64,000 nt of DNA from Planococcus sp. CPCC 101016 (GTDB lineage Bacteria > Bacillota > Bacilli > Bacillales_A > Planococcaceae): NCBI RefSeq assembly GCF_007859295.1, contig NZ_VOHB01000002.1, positions 310,001 to 374,000 of the forward strand, in the 5' to 3' direction. The position numbers and the translations under genes are program-made. Every line of letters starts with the position of its first letter. The first letter of the stretch is position 1. This document shows positions 1 through 8,385 of this stretch, piece after piece. Below the pieces are notes generated by a model, which worked only from the letters and a program-made list of their open reading frames with translations, was not told the origin of the DNA and made no database searches.

Positions 1-194
1 TGGTCTTCAAGTTCACGCAATTGGTTCACCAGCATGCGTTGGGTGATGCCCGGCATCAGGTTTTTTAATTCGCCGAAACGTTTTGTGCCTTCTTTGCCTA
101 GATGCCACAGTATCAGCATCTTCCACTTGCCGCCAATAATTGAAAGTGTCAGTTCTTTTTCGCAATTAAAGCTTTTTTCTCCCAAGTTGGGCAT
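1..194 (-). CDS. HxlR-type winged-helix regulator, partial (C-terminus beyond window)
   Basis: About 64 residues are visible from an ATG at 194; the rest lies beyond the left edge. The reading contains the HxlR-family signature ([19 protein letters not shown], then [17 protein letters not shown]), which is the recognition part of the winged helix. In Bacillus this family activates hxlAB in response to formaldehyde, and hxlB-hxlA lie about 1.7 kb upstream on the same strand, so a role at that operon is plausible but not shown. The start sits inside the 3' end of the HAD gene (29-base overlap), preceded by a GGAAG-type ribosome binding site, so the two are probably co-translated. The family call is firm; the target is inference. 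Confidence 0.8.
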   Translation of the reverse strand, partial: MPNLGEKSFNCEKELTLSIIGGKWKMLILWHLGKEGTKRFGELKNLMPGITQRMLVNQLRELED

Positions 195-1026
195 GTTCTT
201 CGCTTCCTTCCGTAGTAACGACAGCCATTTCCGGTTCCAGAATAAACTGATCGATCGCATGACGTACACCTTCGTCATTGTTTGTCAAAGTGGTGTAGTC
301 CGCAATGTCTTTTACTGCCTGTACGGCATTTCCCATGGCGATGCCAAACCCCGCTGCCTTGATCAGTTCGAAATCATTGTGGTTGTCGCCGATTCCGATG
401 ACTTCTAAGCGGTCGATGCCAAGTTCGTTCGCCAGAAACAAAAGAGCGTTCCCTTTATTTGCTTCCGGATGTGTCACTTCCAGGTAGTTTGTTTTCGATT
501 TCTCGATATAGGCGAATTCGCCGAAAACTAATTGCAATTCTTTCTGCAGCCCATCAAGCGCACCGGGTTCATCGATAAAGAGCAGTTTCGTAAACCCTTT
601 CTGTGCCAGTTTCATCAGATCCGGCTCTATTACGTACGGAACATTGACTGCTTTTGCGTAAGCAACCAGCTTATCGGTTTCAGCTGCACCGTAAAGGGTG
701 TCGTCCTGATAGACTTGCAGGTGTATGTTCTTCTGGTGCGCAATCTCAATTAAGGATTTTGCGATTTCCGGGGAGACAGAGCGCTCGTACAATACTTCCC
801 CGTCATTTGCAGCTTTGATCATCGCCCCTTGATATGTAATGAGCGGGGCAGTAATTCCCAGCTGCTGTGCTATAAGTTTGGCGGAAGAAAACATCCTTCC
901 CGTCGCAATTGTTACAACTGCTCCCATTTCAATCGCTTTTCGGATCGCTGCTGCAGTGCCAGGTGAAATCAGCAGATCATCTGTCAGCAGGGTGCCGTCA
1001 AGATCGATCGCAATCATTTTGTACAT
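166..1026 (-). CDS. Cof-type HAD-superfamily phosphatase
   Basis: 286 residues. The N-terminus [11 protein letters not shown] is HAD motif I with both catalytic aspartates. A central cap region and the C-terminal [25 protein letters not shown] block (motif IV) are typical of the Cof/YidA subfamily, which dephosphorylates small sugar phosphates or flavin and pyridoxal phosphates in the cytoplasm. The start at 1026 is chosen over the upstream TTG at 1041 because GAGGAG lies six bases before it. It is followed by the overlapping HxlR-type gene and preceded by the cyclase-family gene with a 45-base gap, so the three may form one transcript. The substrate cannot be told from sequence. Confidence 0.9.
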   Translation of the reverse strand: MYKMIAIDLDGTLLTDDLLISPGTAAAIRKAIEMGAVVTIATGRMFSSAKLIAQQLGITAPLITYQGAMIKAANDGEVLYERSVSPEIAKSLIEIAHQKNIHLQVYQDDTLYGAAETDKLVAYAKAVNVPYVIEPDLMKLAQKGFTKLLFIDEPGALDGLQKELQLVFGEFAYIEKSKTNYLEVTHPEANKGNALLFLANELGIDRLEVIGIGDNHNDFELIKAAGFGIAMGNAVQAVKDIADYTTLTNNDEGVRHAIDQFILEPEMAVVTTEGSEEHAQLGRKKL

Positions 1027-1070
1027 ATGTTCTCTCCTCAATCTTCTTTTTATCGCGCTTTAGAAGTGGA

Positions 1071-1691
1071 TCAAAAACTGAGCCCTTCGAACAGCAGGAC
1101 CCTTGCAGGTGAAGCTTCCGTTCCTATCAGCTTTAACGGCGCTGCCACCAGGAAGTATTCACCTGTTTCCACTTCCTTTAACTGCAGGCCTTCTACAATG
1201 ATGATGCCATTGGAAAACAAGGTTTTATGCGTCGGATGCCCTTCTTGGCTTCTTTCGATCCCAAGAGAATCGATTCCAACTCCTTGAATCCCTATCTCAA
1301 CCAAATAGTTTGCACCATCTTCTGCAAGAAAAATAAAATCAAAGTTAAAGTTAACATCAAATGAGTTTTTTGTTTTCAGTAGAATGAAATCGTCTTTCTG
1401 GATCTCGAACTTCTCCAGATCCGTTTTTGAGATGTGATTCTCTGCGTCAGTCAAATCCAATACTTTGCATCTTCCTACGAGCTTTTCCATCGAAATCGAT
1501 TCAAAGGTTTCGCCGTCATTAGTCATATGAAGTGGGGCGTCGATATGGGTTCCGGTATGGACATTCAGTTCTAGGCGCGTTTCGGTAACATAGCCATTCG
1601 TCTGCCGGTCCATTCGTGGCTGCTTTTCCGCATTGTCATTGTAAACGGGCATTCCTTCGTAAATTGAACCTGTTACGTCATACATTTTCAT
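1071..1691 (-). CDS. Cyclase-family metal-dependent hydrolase (kynurenine formamidase-like)
   Basis: 206 residues, usual for the family. The HTGTHIDAPLH motif in the first third is the metal-binding signature of the cyclase family (PF04199), whose members hydrolyse N-formylkynurenine, isatin or related amides and lactones. GVGIDSLGIE and HKTLFSNGIIIVEGL are the conserved C-terminal blocks. The ATG at 1691 is used because GGAAGGG precedes it by about eight bases; the longer frame from 1796 has no comparable site. It lies between hxlB and a HAD phosphatase, with no other tryptophan-degradation gene near, so kynurenine is not supported as its substrate. Confidence 0.85.
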   Translation of the reverse strand: MKMYDVTGSIYEGMPVYNDNAEKQPRMDRQTNGYVTETRLELNVHTGTHIDAPLHMTNDGETFESISMEKLVGRCKVLDLTDAENHISKTDLEKFEIQKDDFILLKTKNSFDVNFNFDFIFLAEDGANYLVEIGIQGVGIDSLGIERSQEGHPTHKTLFSNGIIIVEGLQLKEVETGEYFLVAAPLKLIGTEASPARVLLFEGLSF

Positions 1692-1830
1692 TTGATCAAC
1701 CCTTCCGTTGCTGAGATGGTTTTGAACTGTACGTTCACTTTGGCATGTTACGGATTCAGCTGTCCAGTGAAAACGCTTGAGTTCCAAACGCTTCACACCG
1801 CCTATTTCTCTTTATCACAAGAAACAATCA

Positions 1831-1864
1831 GAAAAGAGCCTGAAACTGAAGTGATTCAGGCTCA
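1831..1864 (-). terminator. Rho-independent terminator after hxlB
   Basis: Read on the minus strand, a 9-bp stem GAGCCTGAA / TTCAGGCTC is followed by a short T-run. It lies just past the hxlB stop codon. Confidence 0.6.
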
Positions 1865-1878
1865 GACTCTTTCCGTTT

Positions 1879-2433
1879 TTATTCCAAATTTGCATGTCTG
1901 CCGTACATCGTGTTGGAGTTCAGTCCTTTTTGGTCCATGAACCGCAAGATGACAGCATCATAAAAAAGCAACAGCGATTGCTCAAACAGTGAACCCATTG
2001 GCTGAATCGACTTGCCGCTGGAACCGTCTGCCTTTGCTTGAGCCGGGATGGCAATCCGGATGTCTCCGAGGCGGCCTATAGTTGATTCAGGATTGATCGT
2101 AATCGCCGCTACCGTGGCACCGATGGTTTTGGCTTTTTCCGTCATCGCTGCAAGACCCTGGGTTTCACCGGAACCGGAACCGACGATGAAAAGATCATCC
2201 GCTTCCAAATTCGGTGTAACCGTTTCTCCGATAACATATGCATCCAGACCCATATGCATCATCCGCATAACAAACGCTTTTGCCATAAAGCCGGAGCGGC
2301 CTCCGCCTGCAACAAATATTTTTTTTGCCTGCAGGATGCCGGTTACCAGCTTTTCAGCTTCCACGTCGTCGATGAGCGTCAAGGTCCGTTTGAGTTCAGC
2401 TAAAATTTCATCTGTGAAGCCTGTGGTCTTCAT
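1879..2433 (-). CDS. hxlB: 6-phospho-3-hexuloisomerase
   Basis: 184 residues forming a single SIS sugar-isomerase domain. The motifs IFVAGGGRSGFMAKAF (phosphosugar loop), DLFIVGSGSGET and the PMGSLFEQS block with its catalytic Glu are characteristic of PHI. The enzyme isomerises D-arabino-3-hexulose 6-phosphate to fructose 6-phosphate, the second step of the ribulose monophosphate route for formaldehyde fixation. Its start codon follows the hxlA stop by only one base, so the pair is a tight operon as in Bacillus subtilis. No other RuMP genes are in the window, which points to formaldehyde detoxification rather than full methylotrophy. Confidence 0.95.
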   Translation of the reverse strand: MKTTGFTDEILAELKRTLTLIDDVEAEKLVTGILQAKKIFVAGGGRSGFMAKAFVMRMMHMGLDAYVIGETVTPNLEADDLFIVGSGSGETQGLAAMTEKAKTIGATVAAITINPESTIGRLGDIRIAIPAQAKADGSSGKSIQPMGSLFEQSLLLFYDAVILRFMDQKGLNSNTMYGRHANLE

Positions 2434-2434
2434 A

Positions 2435-3076
2435 TTAAGCCGTCACGCTTTCCTTGATCAGCTTTTGGATTTTCGCTGCTTCTGCGCTTTTGTCTTCTTT
2501 GCCTGTGATGCCACCGCCGACGATGATCAAATCGGGCTGTGCTTTGATTACTTCCGGCAATGTTTCCAATTTGATGCCGCCTGCGATGGCTGTGCGGGTA
2601 TTTTTTACGACGCTTTTAATGGTGCGCAAGTCTTCGAATGAATCTTTGCCCTCTGCCTGCAAGTCGTAGCCTGTGTGGACACAGATATAATCAGCGCCAA
2701 GCAGATCAAGTTCGGCAGCCCGTGTTTTGATGTCTTTTACTGCGATCATGTCGATCAAGATTTTTTTCCCTAATTTTTTCGCTTCTTCAACTGCACCTTT
2801 AATGGATGAATCTTCTGCTTGTGCCAGAATGGTAACGATGTCTGCACCTGCAGCAGCAGCATTTGATACTTCGTAAGCTGCAGCGTCCATAATTTTTACG
2901 TCTGCAAGAACTTCCAAGCCAGGAAATGCGGCTTTTACTTCAGCAACCGCTTTTAATCCTTCTTTGTTGATCACAGGAGTTCCGAGTTCCACGATGTCGA
3001 TATATGCCTCTACTTCTTTGATGACTTCGATTGCTTGTGGAATGTTTACCAAATCTAATGCTAGTTGTAATTTCAT
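2435..3076 (-). CDS. hxlA: 3-hexulose-6-phosphate synthase
   Basis: 213 residues, the normal length of HPS. It is an orotidine-phosphate-decarboxylase-fold barrel with LALD near the N-terminus, ELGTPVI, the DVKIMD active-site motif and a C-terminal AGGIK/VGGGIT phosphate grip. It condenses formaldehyde with ribulose 5-phosphate. The ATG at 3076 begins the family's MKLQLALD start and is preceded by GAGGAG; the 30-residue upstream extension in the same frame looks like leader sequence. Promoter and operator elements lie at 3150-3198. The pathway is formaldehyde capture with hxlB. Confidence 0.95.
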   Translation of the reverse strand: MKLQLALDLVNIPQAIEVIKEVEAYIDIVELGTPVINKEGLKAVAEVKAAFPGLEVLADVKIMDAAAYEVSNAAAAGADIVTILAQAEDSSIKGAVEEAKKLGKKILIDMIAVKDIKTRAAELDLLGADYICVHTGYDLQAEGKDSFEDLRTIKSVVKNTRTAIAGGIKLETLPEVIKAQPDLIIVGGGITGKEDKSAEAAKIQKLIKESVTA

Positions 3077-3149
3077 ATCTATATAAATCTCCTCAGTTTC
3101 GTATTTTGGGTCAGCCTCAGTGTAAGTCCTGCTATCCATAATGTGAAGT

Positions 3150-3198
3150 ACGCACTTTAAACGCACATACTGACAAAAACTATACTGTCAGTGTGCGT
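3150..3198. promoter_or_regulatory. Repeated ACGCAC operator upstream of hxlA
   Basis: Two direct ACGCAC boxes lie 11 bp apart (3150-3155, 3161-3166), with a third in inverted orientation (GTGCGT, 3193-3198). Boxes two and three sit in an imperfect dyad (3161-3175 against 3186-3198, with ACGCACA and CTGACA arms). In Bacillus, HxlR binds upstream of hxlAB, so an HxlR-type site is the likely meaning; that is inference. Confidence 0.55.
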
Positions 3199-3259
3199 AA
3201 GGTTTCAGTGGACAGCTAGTTTTGACAAAGCTTCTCCATTCGACGCTGCTGAAGACAGG

Positions 3260-5299
3260 CTAGCCAATTTTTATGGCCTGGTAGATTTCCTCGATTTCTT
3301 GCGGCGAAAGGGGACGGTTGAAGTAATAGCCCTGTGCATGGTTGCATTTCTGGTCTTTCAGAAAATCCAGCTGTTCCTTCGTTTCCACTCCTTCAGCAAT
3401 GACGTTCAATTCCAAATCATGTGCCATTCTGATGATCGTTTTCACCAAGGCTTCATCTTTTGAATCGGTATCGATGTTCCGGGTGAAATGCTGATCGATC
3501 TTTAATGTGCGAATGGGAAACAGCTTTAAGTAACTTAAGGACGAATAGCCTGTGCCGAAATCATCGATAGATAAATGCAGTCCAAGTGAAGACAGTTCCT
3601 GCATGGTGGCAATTGCGCTTTGGTCATTTTGAATGACCGTTTCGGTTAACTCCAGTTCCAAGTATTGCGCGTCCAGCCCAGATGCCTTTAATATCGTTTC
3701 CACTGTTTTCGGAAAATCCGCTTGCGCAAACTGCCGGGCAGAGATATTGACAGCTATCCGGAAAGGGGGAAGCCCGGATTCTTGCCACGCTTTGTTTTGC
3801 CGGCATGCTTCCATGAGGACAAACTCTCCAATTTTAGCGATGCTGCCTGTTTCTTTTGCAATGGGAATAAACTCCGCAGGAGAAATATTTCCCCACTCCG
3901 GGTGATTCCATCGAATAAGGGCTTCCACGCCAATGAGGTCCTCGTTATCCAGACTGATCTGCGGCTGGTAATGAATGGCAAACTCCCCGTGTTCGATGCC
4001 TTTTCGCAATCCGGTTGCCAACTTGGATTTTCTGGAGATGGATTCGTTCATGCGCTGCGTAAAGAACTGGAACCCATTCTTGCCATCTTCTTTTGCTTGG
4101 TACATGGCGATATCGGCATTTTTCATCAATGCGTTGCATTCTCTTCCGTTAGAAGGATACAGGCTGATGCCGACTGAGAGGCTGGTGAAGATCTCTTCTC
4201 CTTCCAGTTGAAACGGTTCGTTCAGCGCAGTGACCAGTCTTTTGGCAATATTCGAAGCTTGGCCGTATTCCGTATGAGGGAGCAAAAGGACAAACTCATC
4301 TCCTCCAACACGGGAAAGCGTATCCTTGCTGCTGATATTGTGTTTAAGCCGCTCCGTCACATTTTTCAGGAAAAGGTCGCCGATGGCATGTCCGAAACGA
4401 TCGTTGATCATCTTGAAATTGTCCAGATCCATATAAAAGAGGGAGAAAGTGGCTTGTGTTTCCTTGGACTGTTCCAAAAGTGAGGTCAACCGATCGTTGA
4501 AAAGGCGACGGTTTGGCAAGCCAGTCAATGGATCCAAATATACCAAGTCATTTATTTTCTCTTCGGAAATTTTTCGTTCGGTAATGTCTCGGATAATGCT
4601 GCTGAAGAACATGCCTTTTTCCGTTTCCCAGGAACCCAGCGACATTTCAAGAGGAAATTCGCTGCCGTCTTTTCTGGATCCCATCAATTCGACAGTTTGT
4701 CCGATAACTTGTGCCATTTTTGTTTTCCCATGTTCCTCTGTTTGTTGTGCGTCAACTTCCGGCAGGCGCCTAGGGATAATGGAATCTATATTCGAACCGA
4801 GTATTTCTTCCGATGAGTAACCGAAAATCCGTTCCGCCCCTCGGTTCCATTGAATGATGCTGCCATGAAAATCCGCTACAATGATGGCGTCTTTCGCTGA
4901 TTCTATGACCGATTTGAACTTCAGTTCGGATTCTTCTGAATGGGCTTTTAATCGTCGGTCAATCTGCACGCTGATAAAAGCGGATACGAGAATCAGCAGC
5001 ATGCCAGCACCAATTCCGTAGGCCAGCAGCGAATTGTCGATTGAAGAACTGGCAGAATGTGCCACCTCCTGCGAAGAAGGCGCAAACTGGGCTGCCGCCA
5101 TCCCCGTGTAATGCATACCGGATACGGCCATCCCGATAAGCAAGGCGCTGGCAAGCTTGCGCCAATGAAATCGTGGAACATCCGGCAGGTAAAACAATAG
5201 ATACAAGCCGATGTAGGAAGCTGCAAAAGCGATGGCGACAGATATGCCCCATAAAATCGGATCATATACAATGACCGCATCCATCTGCATGGCCTTCAT
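3260..5299 (-). CDS. Membrane diguanylate cyclase/phosphodiesterase (partial MHYT, PAS, GGDEF, EAL)
   Basis: 679 residues. Order: an incomplete MHYT membrane sensor (about 1-110, one clear GMHYTGM motif and about three membrane segments), PAS/PAC (about 125-245), GGDEF (about 255-415) and EAL (about 425-675). The GGDEF motif is intact but the RxxD inhibitory site reads SSKD, so product feedback is probably absent. The EAL residues (EALIRW, NIS, ELTET, DDFGTGYSS, LKID, AEGVE, QGY) are all present. It should make or break cyclic di-GMP at the membrane. Complete MHYT domains have more N-terminal helices; here an in-frame stop lies 12 codons before the first ATG, so the gene looks 5'-truncated. 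The start is uncertain (5299 or 5290). Confidence 0.85.
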   Translation of the reverse strand: MKAMQMDAVIVYDPILWGISVAIAFAASYIGLYLLFYLPDVPRFHWRKLASALLIGMAVSGMHYTGMAAAQFAPSSQEVAHSASSSIDNSLLAYGIGAGMLLILVSAFISVQIDRRLKAHSEESELKFKSVIESAKDAIIVADFHGSIIQWNRGAERIFGYSSEEILGSNIDSIIPRRLPEVDAQQTEEHGKTKMAQVIGQTVELMGSRKDGSEFPLEMSLGSWETEKGMFFSSIIRDITERKISEEKINDLVYLDPLTGLPNRRLFNDRLTSLLEQSKETQATFSLFYMDLDNFKMINDRFGHAIGDLFLKNVTERLKHNISSKDTLSRVGGDEFVLLLPHTEYGQASNIAKRLVTALNEPFQLEGEEIFTSLSVGISLYPSNGRECNALMKNADIAMYQAKEDGKNGFQFFTQRMNESISRKSKLATGLRKGIEHGEFAIHYQPQISLDNEDLIGVEALIRWNHPEWGNISPAEFIPIAKETGSIAKIGEFVLMEACRQNKAWQESGLPPFRIAVNISARQFAQADFPKTVETILKASGLDAQYLELELTETVIQNDQSAIATMQELSSLGLHLSIDDFGTGYSSLSYLKLFPIRTLKIDQHFTRNIDTDSKDEALVKTIIRMAHDLELNVIAEGVETKEQLDFLKDQKCNHAQGYYFNRPLSPQEIEEIYQAIKIG

Positions 5300-5390
5300 T
5301 CCTAGAAAGAGGCATAAACTTATTTGTAAAAATTTTTATTTTAAAGAGATAATCAATCAGAACTAGAAAAAGAATATTCGGACATTTCGT

Positions 5391-5419
5391 TTGAAACTGA
5401 GAGATATTTGTCTTATGAT
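5391..5419 (+). promoter_or_regulatory. Sigma-A promoter of the FMN reductase gene
   Basis: TTGAAA (5391-5396), a 17-bp spacer and TATGAT (5414-5419), about 70 bases before the start codon of the next gene. Confidence 0.6.
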
Positions 5420-5487
5420 GAAGGGGCATCAAGGAGTGAAGGTTCATAGAGAAGAAGAATGATCACAAATTGAGGAGGAAACAATTC

Positions 5488-6051
5488 ATGACAAAGATCG
5501 GTATCATCACAGGAAGCACACGCCCTGGGCGTAATAGTATCCAGGTGGCGGAATGGGTAAAAGGCATTGCAGACAAACGAGGAGACGCTGAATACGAAAT
5601 CGTCGACTTAAAAGACTTTAATTTGCCGATGTACGCGGAACCGATTTCTGCAGCCTATAGTCAGGACTACCAAACTCCTGAAGCGATTCCCTGGTCTAAA
5701 AAAGTAGCAGAACTGGATGGTTATGTCTTTATTTGTCCAGAATACAATCATGGCGTTACGTCAGCCTTGAAGAATGCCATCGATTATCTGTACGTAGAAT
5801 GGAACAACAAAGCAGCAGGAATCGTCAGCTACGGTTCTGCAGGCGGCGTAAGAGCAGCTGAGTCTTTGCGGACCATTTTGGCGGAACTGCAAGTAGCTTC
5901 TGTCAGAAGCCATCCCGCAATGTCACTGTTCACTGATTTCGTCAATATGAACGAATTCAAGCCGGCAGATGTCCACGAAGGTGCTGTAACTACAATGCTG
6001 GATCAAGTCAATGCGTGGACCAACGCTTTTGAGCCACTTCGCAACAACTAA
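5488..6051 (+). CDS. NADPH-dependent FMN reductase / azoreductase-type flavoprotein
   Basis: 187 residues with a flavodoxin-like fold. The N-terminal GIITGSTRPGRNS loop binds the FMN phosphate, and PEYNHGVTSALKNAIDYL is the second flavin-binding block of the NADPH-dependent FMN reductase family (PF03358). Such enzymes reduce quinones, azo dyes or free flavin with NAD(P)H in the cytoplasm. The ATG at 5488 has GAGGAGG nine bases upstream. A clear paralogue lies at 7810, on the other side of the MarR-type repressor and dioxygenase, so both probably belong to one quinone-stress response. It has its own promoter and terminator. Confidence 0.9.
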   Translation: MTKIGIITGSTRPGRNSIQVAEWVKGIADKRGDAEYEIVDLKDFNLPMYAEPISAAYSQDYQTPEAIPWSKKVAELDGYVFICPEYNHGVTSALKNAIDYLYVEWNNKAAGIVSYGSAGGVRAAESLRTILAELQVASVRSHPAMSLFTDFVNMNEFKPADVHEGAVTTMLDQVNAWTNAFEPLRNN

Positions 6052-6070
6052 TAAACCCTAATAGGAGATG

Positions 6071-6102
6071 AAGAGGAATCCAAATGTTGGATTCCTCTTT
6101 TT
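6071..6102 (+). terminator. Rho-independent terminator
   Basis: A 13-bp stem (AAGAGGAATCCAA against its complement) with a 3-base loop, followed by a T-run. It ends the FMN reductase transcript. Confidence 0.9.
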
Positions 6103-6184
6103 AGTAGGCGTAAGCGGAAATACGTGTGCCCGCATGCAGTGCATATAGAAATGAAGAACAGGGTATAGATGTAAAGTCAAAGGG

Positions 6185-6231
6185 TTGACGTCGTAAATTG
6201 GCCATGTTATGATTATCTCGAATTAAAGATA
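6185..6231 (+). promoter_or_regulatory. Promoter and MhqR-type operator of the MarR gene
   Basis: TTGACG (6185-6190), a 17-bp spacer and TATGAT (6208-6213) form a sigma-A promoter. The dyad TATCTCGAATTAAAGATA (6214-6231) abuts the -10 box. It matches the known MhqR box pattern of ATCTcga half-sites in inverted repeat, so autorepression is likely. Confidence 0.7.
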
Positions 6232-6261
6232 AATTAATTCAAGGTAAATGAGGTGAGCCAG

Positions 6262-6696
6262 TTGGAAGTGCCGAATCTTAACTTGAAAGCATTGACTGTA
6301 TTGGTTCGAGCCACGGATTCTTTGCATGAGCTTATTAAAAAAGACGTGGCGCAGTACGGATTAAATCCTACTGAATTTTCGGTGTTGGAATTGCTGTATC
6401 ACCGGGGCAAACAGCCGATTCAGATGATTGGAAAAAAAGTTTTAATTGCCAGCAGCAGCATCACATACGTAATCGATAAACTGGAACTGAAAAATTACGT
6501 CGTCAGGCAAGCCTGTCCGGAAGACCGCCGCGTAACTTTCACGGAGCTGACAGATGAAGGCCGGCGATTGATGAAGACGATTTTTCCGAAGCATGAGCAA
6601 GTGATCAATGATGTGTTTCAAGGAATGGAACAGCGGGAGATAGAAGAAATGATTGAAGCGGTCAAGAAAATCGGCTGCAAATCACAGAACGCTTAA
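6262..6696 (+). CDS. mhqR: MarR-family repressor, MhqR-like
   Basis: 144 residues from a TTG at 6262, which has GAGGTGAG five bases upstream; a GTG at 6253 would add three residues. The winged helix (TEFSVLELLYHRGKQPIQMIGKKVLIASSSITYVIDKLE, given here as landmarks from about residue 40 to 78) and the DRR wing (CPEDRRVTF) are typical MarR. It closely resembles Bacillus MhqR, which represses dioxygenase and azoreductase genes until methylhydroquinone or similar electrophiles appear. Two MhqR-type dyads, one before this gene and one before the dioxygenase, support the call. Two Cys are present but their role is unknown. Confidence 0.8.
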   Translation: MEVPNLNLKALTVLVRATDSLHELIKKDVAQYGLNPTEFSVLELLYHRGKQPIQMIGKKVLIASSSITYVIDKLELKNYVVRQACPEDRRVTFTELTDEGRRLMKTIFPKHEQVINDVFQGMEQREIEEMIEAVKKIGCKSQNA

Positions 6697-6711
6697 ATTT
6701 TTTTAATCCTA

Positions 6712-6729
6712 TATCTCGAAACCGAGACA
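6712..6729 (+). promoter_or_regulatory. MhqR-type operator before the dioxygenase gene
   Basis: TATCTCGAAACCGAGACA contains the perfect inverted repeat TCTCG-N4-CGAGA. It is nearly the same as the dyad at 6214 and lies in the 64-base gap before the ring-cleaving dioxygenase gene. Confidence 0.7.
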
Positions 6730-6760
6730 TTAAAAAACTACTAAACGAGGAGAGATACCG

Positions 6761-7744
6761 ATGAACGAATTAAGAGGAATGCACCACGTAACCGCCATTA
6801 CCAGCAGTGCCGAAAAGAACTATGAATTTTTTACTTATGTACTGGGCATGCGCTTGGTAAAGAAAACTGTAAATCAGGACGATATCCAGACCTATCATTT
6901 GTTTTTCGCCGATGACAAAGGTTCAGCGGGGACTGACATGACTTTCTTCGATTTCCCAAACATCCCGAAAGGCACTCACGGCACGAATGAAATCTACAAA
7001 ACGGCTTTCCGTGTGCCTACAGATGAAGCTTTAGCCTACTGGGTCAAACGTTTCGATAAATACGAAGTGAAGCATAAAGGCATCCAGGATGTATTCGGCA
7101 AGAAAACTCTTTCCTTTGTCGACTTCGACGATCAGCAGTATATGCTGGTTTCAGATGAGAACAACAAAGGCGTGGCTTCCGGCACCCCATGGCAGAACGG
7201 ACCGGTGCCACTGGAATTTGCTATCACCGGCTTGGGTCCCATCCATATCCGCATTGCCGAATTCGATTATTTCAAGCAAGTGCTGGAAAAAGCCATGCTG
7301 ATGCGCCAAGTTGCAAAAGAAGGCTCTTTCTACTTGTTTGAAGTCGGTGAGGGCGGAAACGGAGCGCAAGTGATTGTAGAGCACAATAAACTGCTTCCGG
7401 AAGGACGCCAAGGCTACGGCACTGTTCACCATGCGGCATTCCGTGTAGCGGATACCAGCGTCTTGCAGGAGTGGATCGACCGCATGCAGCAGATGGGCTT
7501 CAGTACGTCTGGCTACGTCGATCGTTTCTTCTTTGAATCCTTGTATGTACGTGTCGCACAAGGCATCCTGTTCGAATGGGCAACAGATGGCCCTGGCTTC
7601 TTGGGCGATGAGCCTTATGAAACACTTGGAGAAAAATTATCCTTGCCGCCATTTTTGGAACCGAAGCGTGAACAGATAGAGAAATTGGTGCGTCCGATCG
7701 ATACTGTGCGCAGCACACGCACCATTGAAAAAGAATATCTGTAA
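6761..7744 (+). CDS. mhqO: Ring-cleaving extradiol dioxygenase, MhqO-like (VOC family)
   Basis: 327 residues made of tandem vicinal-oxygen-chelate modules. Likely metal ligands are the His in GMHHVTA near residue 8, the His in GTVHHAAFRV near residue 225 and the Glu in ILFEWATDGPGF near residue 275. This is the MhqO/YdfO group of hydroquinone-specific dioxygenases, which open the ring of quinol compounds in the cytoplasm. It follows the MhqR-like repressor and its operator, and is followed after 65 bases by a quinone-reductase-type flavoprotein, so reduction and ring cleavage would be co-expressed. The symbol follows the Bacillus gene; exact substrate is inferred. Confidence 0.85.
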   Translation: MNELRGMHHVTAITSSAEKNYEFFTYVLGMRLVKKTVNQDDIQTYHLFFADDKGSAGTDMTFFDFPNIPKGTHGTNEIYKTAFRVPTDEALAYWVKRFDKYEVKHKGIQDVFGKKTLSFVDFDDQQYMLVSDENNKGVASGTPWQNGPVPLEFAITGLGPIHIRIAEFDYFKQVLEKAMLMRQVAKEGSFYLFEVGEGGNGAQVIVEHNKLLPEGRQGYGTVHHAAFRVADTSVLQEWIDRMQQMGFSTSGYVDRFFFESLYVRVAQGILFEWATDGPGFLGDEPYETLGEKLSLPPFLEPKREQIEKLVRPIDTVRSTRTIEKEYL

Positions 7745-7809
7745 AAAGGGGAAAAAAAATGAGCATTTTCAGTAAAATCTTCGGTAAACCACTAGAGGAG
7801 GAAATACAA

Positions 7810-8352
7810 ATGACACCATTGAACATTGGAATTATCTTAGGATCAACACGTGAAGGGCGCTTAAGCCCGCAAGTAGGGAATTGGGTAAAAGAGTTGGCTG
7901 ACAAACGCGGAGACGCGAACTATACAATCATCGATATCGCAGACTATAAGTTGCCGTTATTAGGTGAAAATGGAGGAGACGCATCCGGCGCAGCAGGATG
8001 GTCTGAAGCAGTCGCAAAACAGGATGGCTTTGTCTTCATTGCACAGGAATACAATCATTCGATTACAGGTTCATTGAAAAATGCGTTAGATTATTTGCGC
8101 GTGGAATGGAACAACAAAGCAGCCGGTATTGTATCGTATGGATCTGTCGGCGGCGCTCGCGCTGCTGAACATTTACGCGGGATTTTGGGCGAATTGTCGG
8201 TAGCGGATGTGCGCGTACACCCGGCATTGTCTTTATTCACAGATTTTGAAAACGGGTCGGAGCTGAAAGCAGCACCAGTCCAAGCCGATTCCGTAAACCA
8301 GATGCTGGATCAAGTTATTCCTTGGTCAACGGCTTTGAAAACCATCCGTTAA
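7810..8352 (+). CDS. NADPH-dependent FMN reductase, second copy
   Basis: 180 residues from the ATG at 7810, which has GAGGAGG eight bases upstream. A longer in-frame start at 7759 (17 extra residues beginning MSIFSKIFGK) also has a fair ribosome binding site, so the N-terminus is not certain. GIILGSTREGR is the FMN phosphate loop and QEYNHSITGSLKNALDYL the second flavin block. It is clearly a paralogue of the 5488 gene, sharing long blocks such as VEWNNKAAGIVSYGS. It lies in the MhqR-like operon with the dioxygenase and probably reduces quinones to the quinols that enzyme cleaves. Confidence 0.9.
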   Translation: MTPLNIGIILGSTREGRLSPQVGNWVKELADKRGDANYTIIDIADYKLPLLGENGGDASGAAGWSEAVAKQDGFVFIAQEYNHSITGSLKNALDYLRVEWNNKAAGIVSYGSVGGARAAEHLRGILGELSVADVRVHPALSLFTDFENGSELKAAPVQADSVNQMLDQVIPWSTALKTIR

Positions 8353-8385
8353 GTTAACACTCATAATGAAAAGAAATTTTAGATG

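Noticed and set aside
1760-1800. A cre-like TGAAAACGCT sequence upstream of the cyclase gene
   Set aside because: It fails the 3' half of the consensus and lies outside any recognisable promoter.
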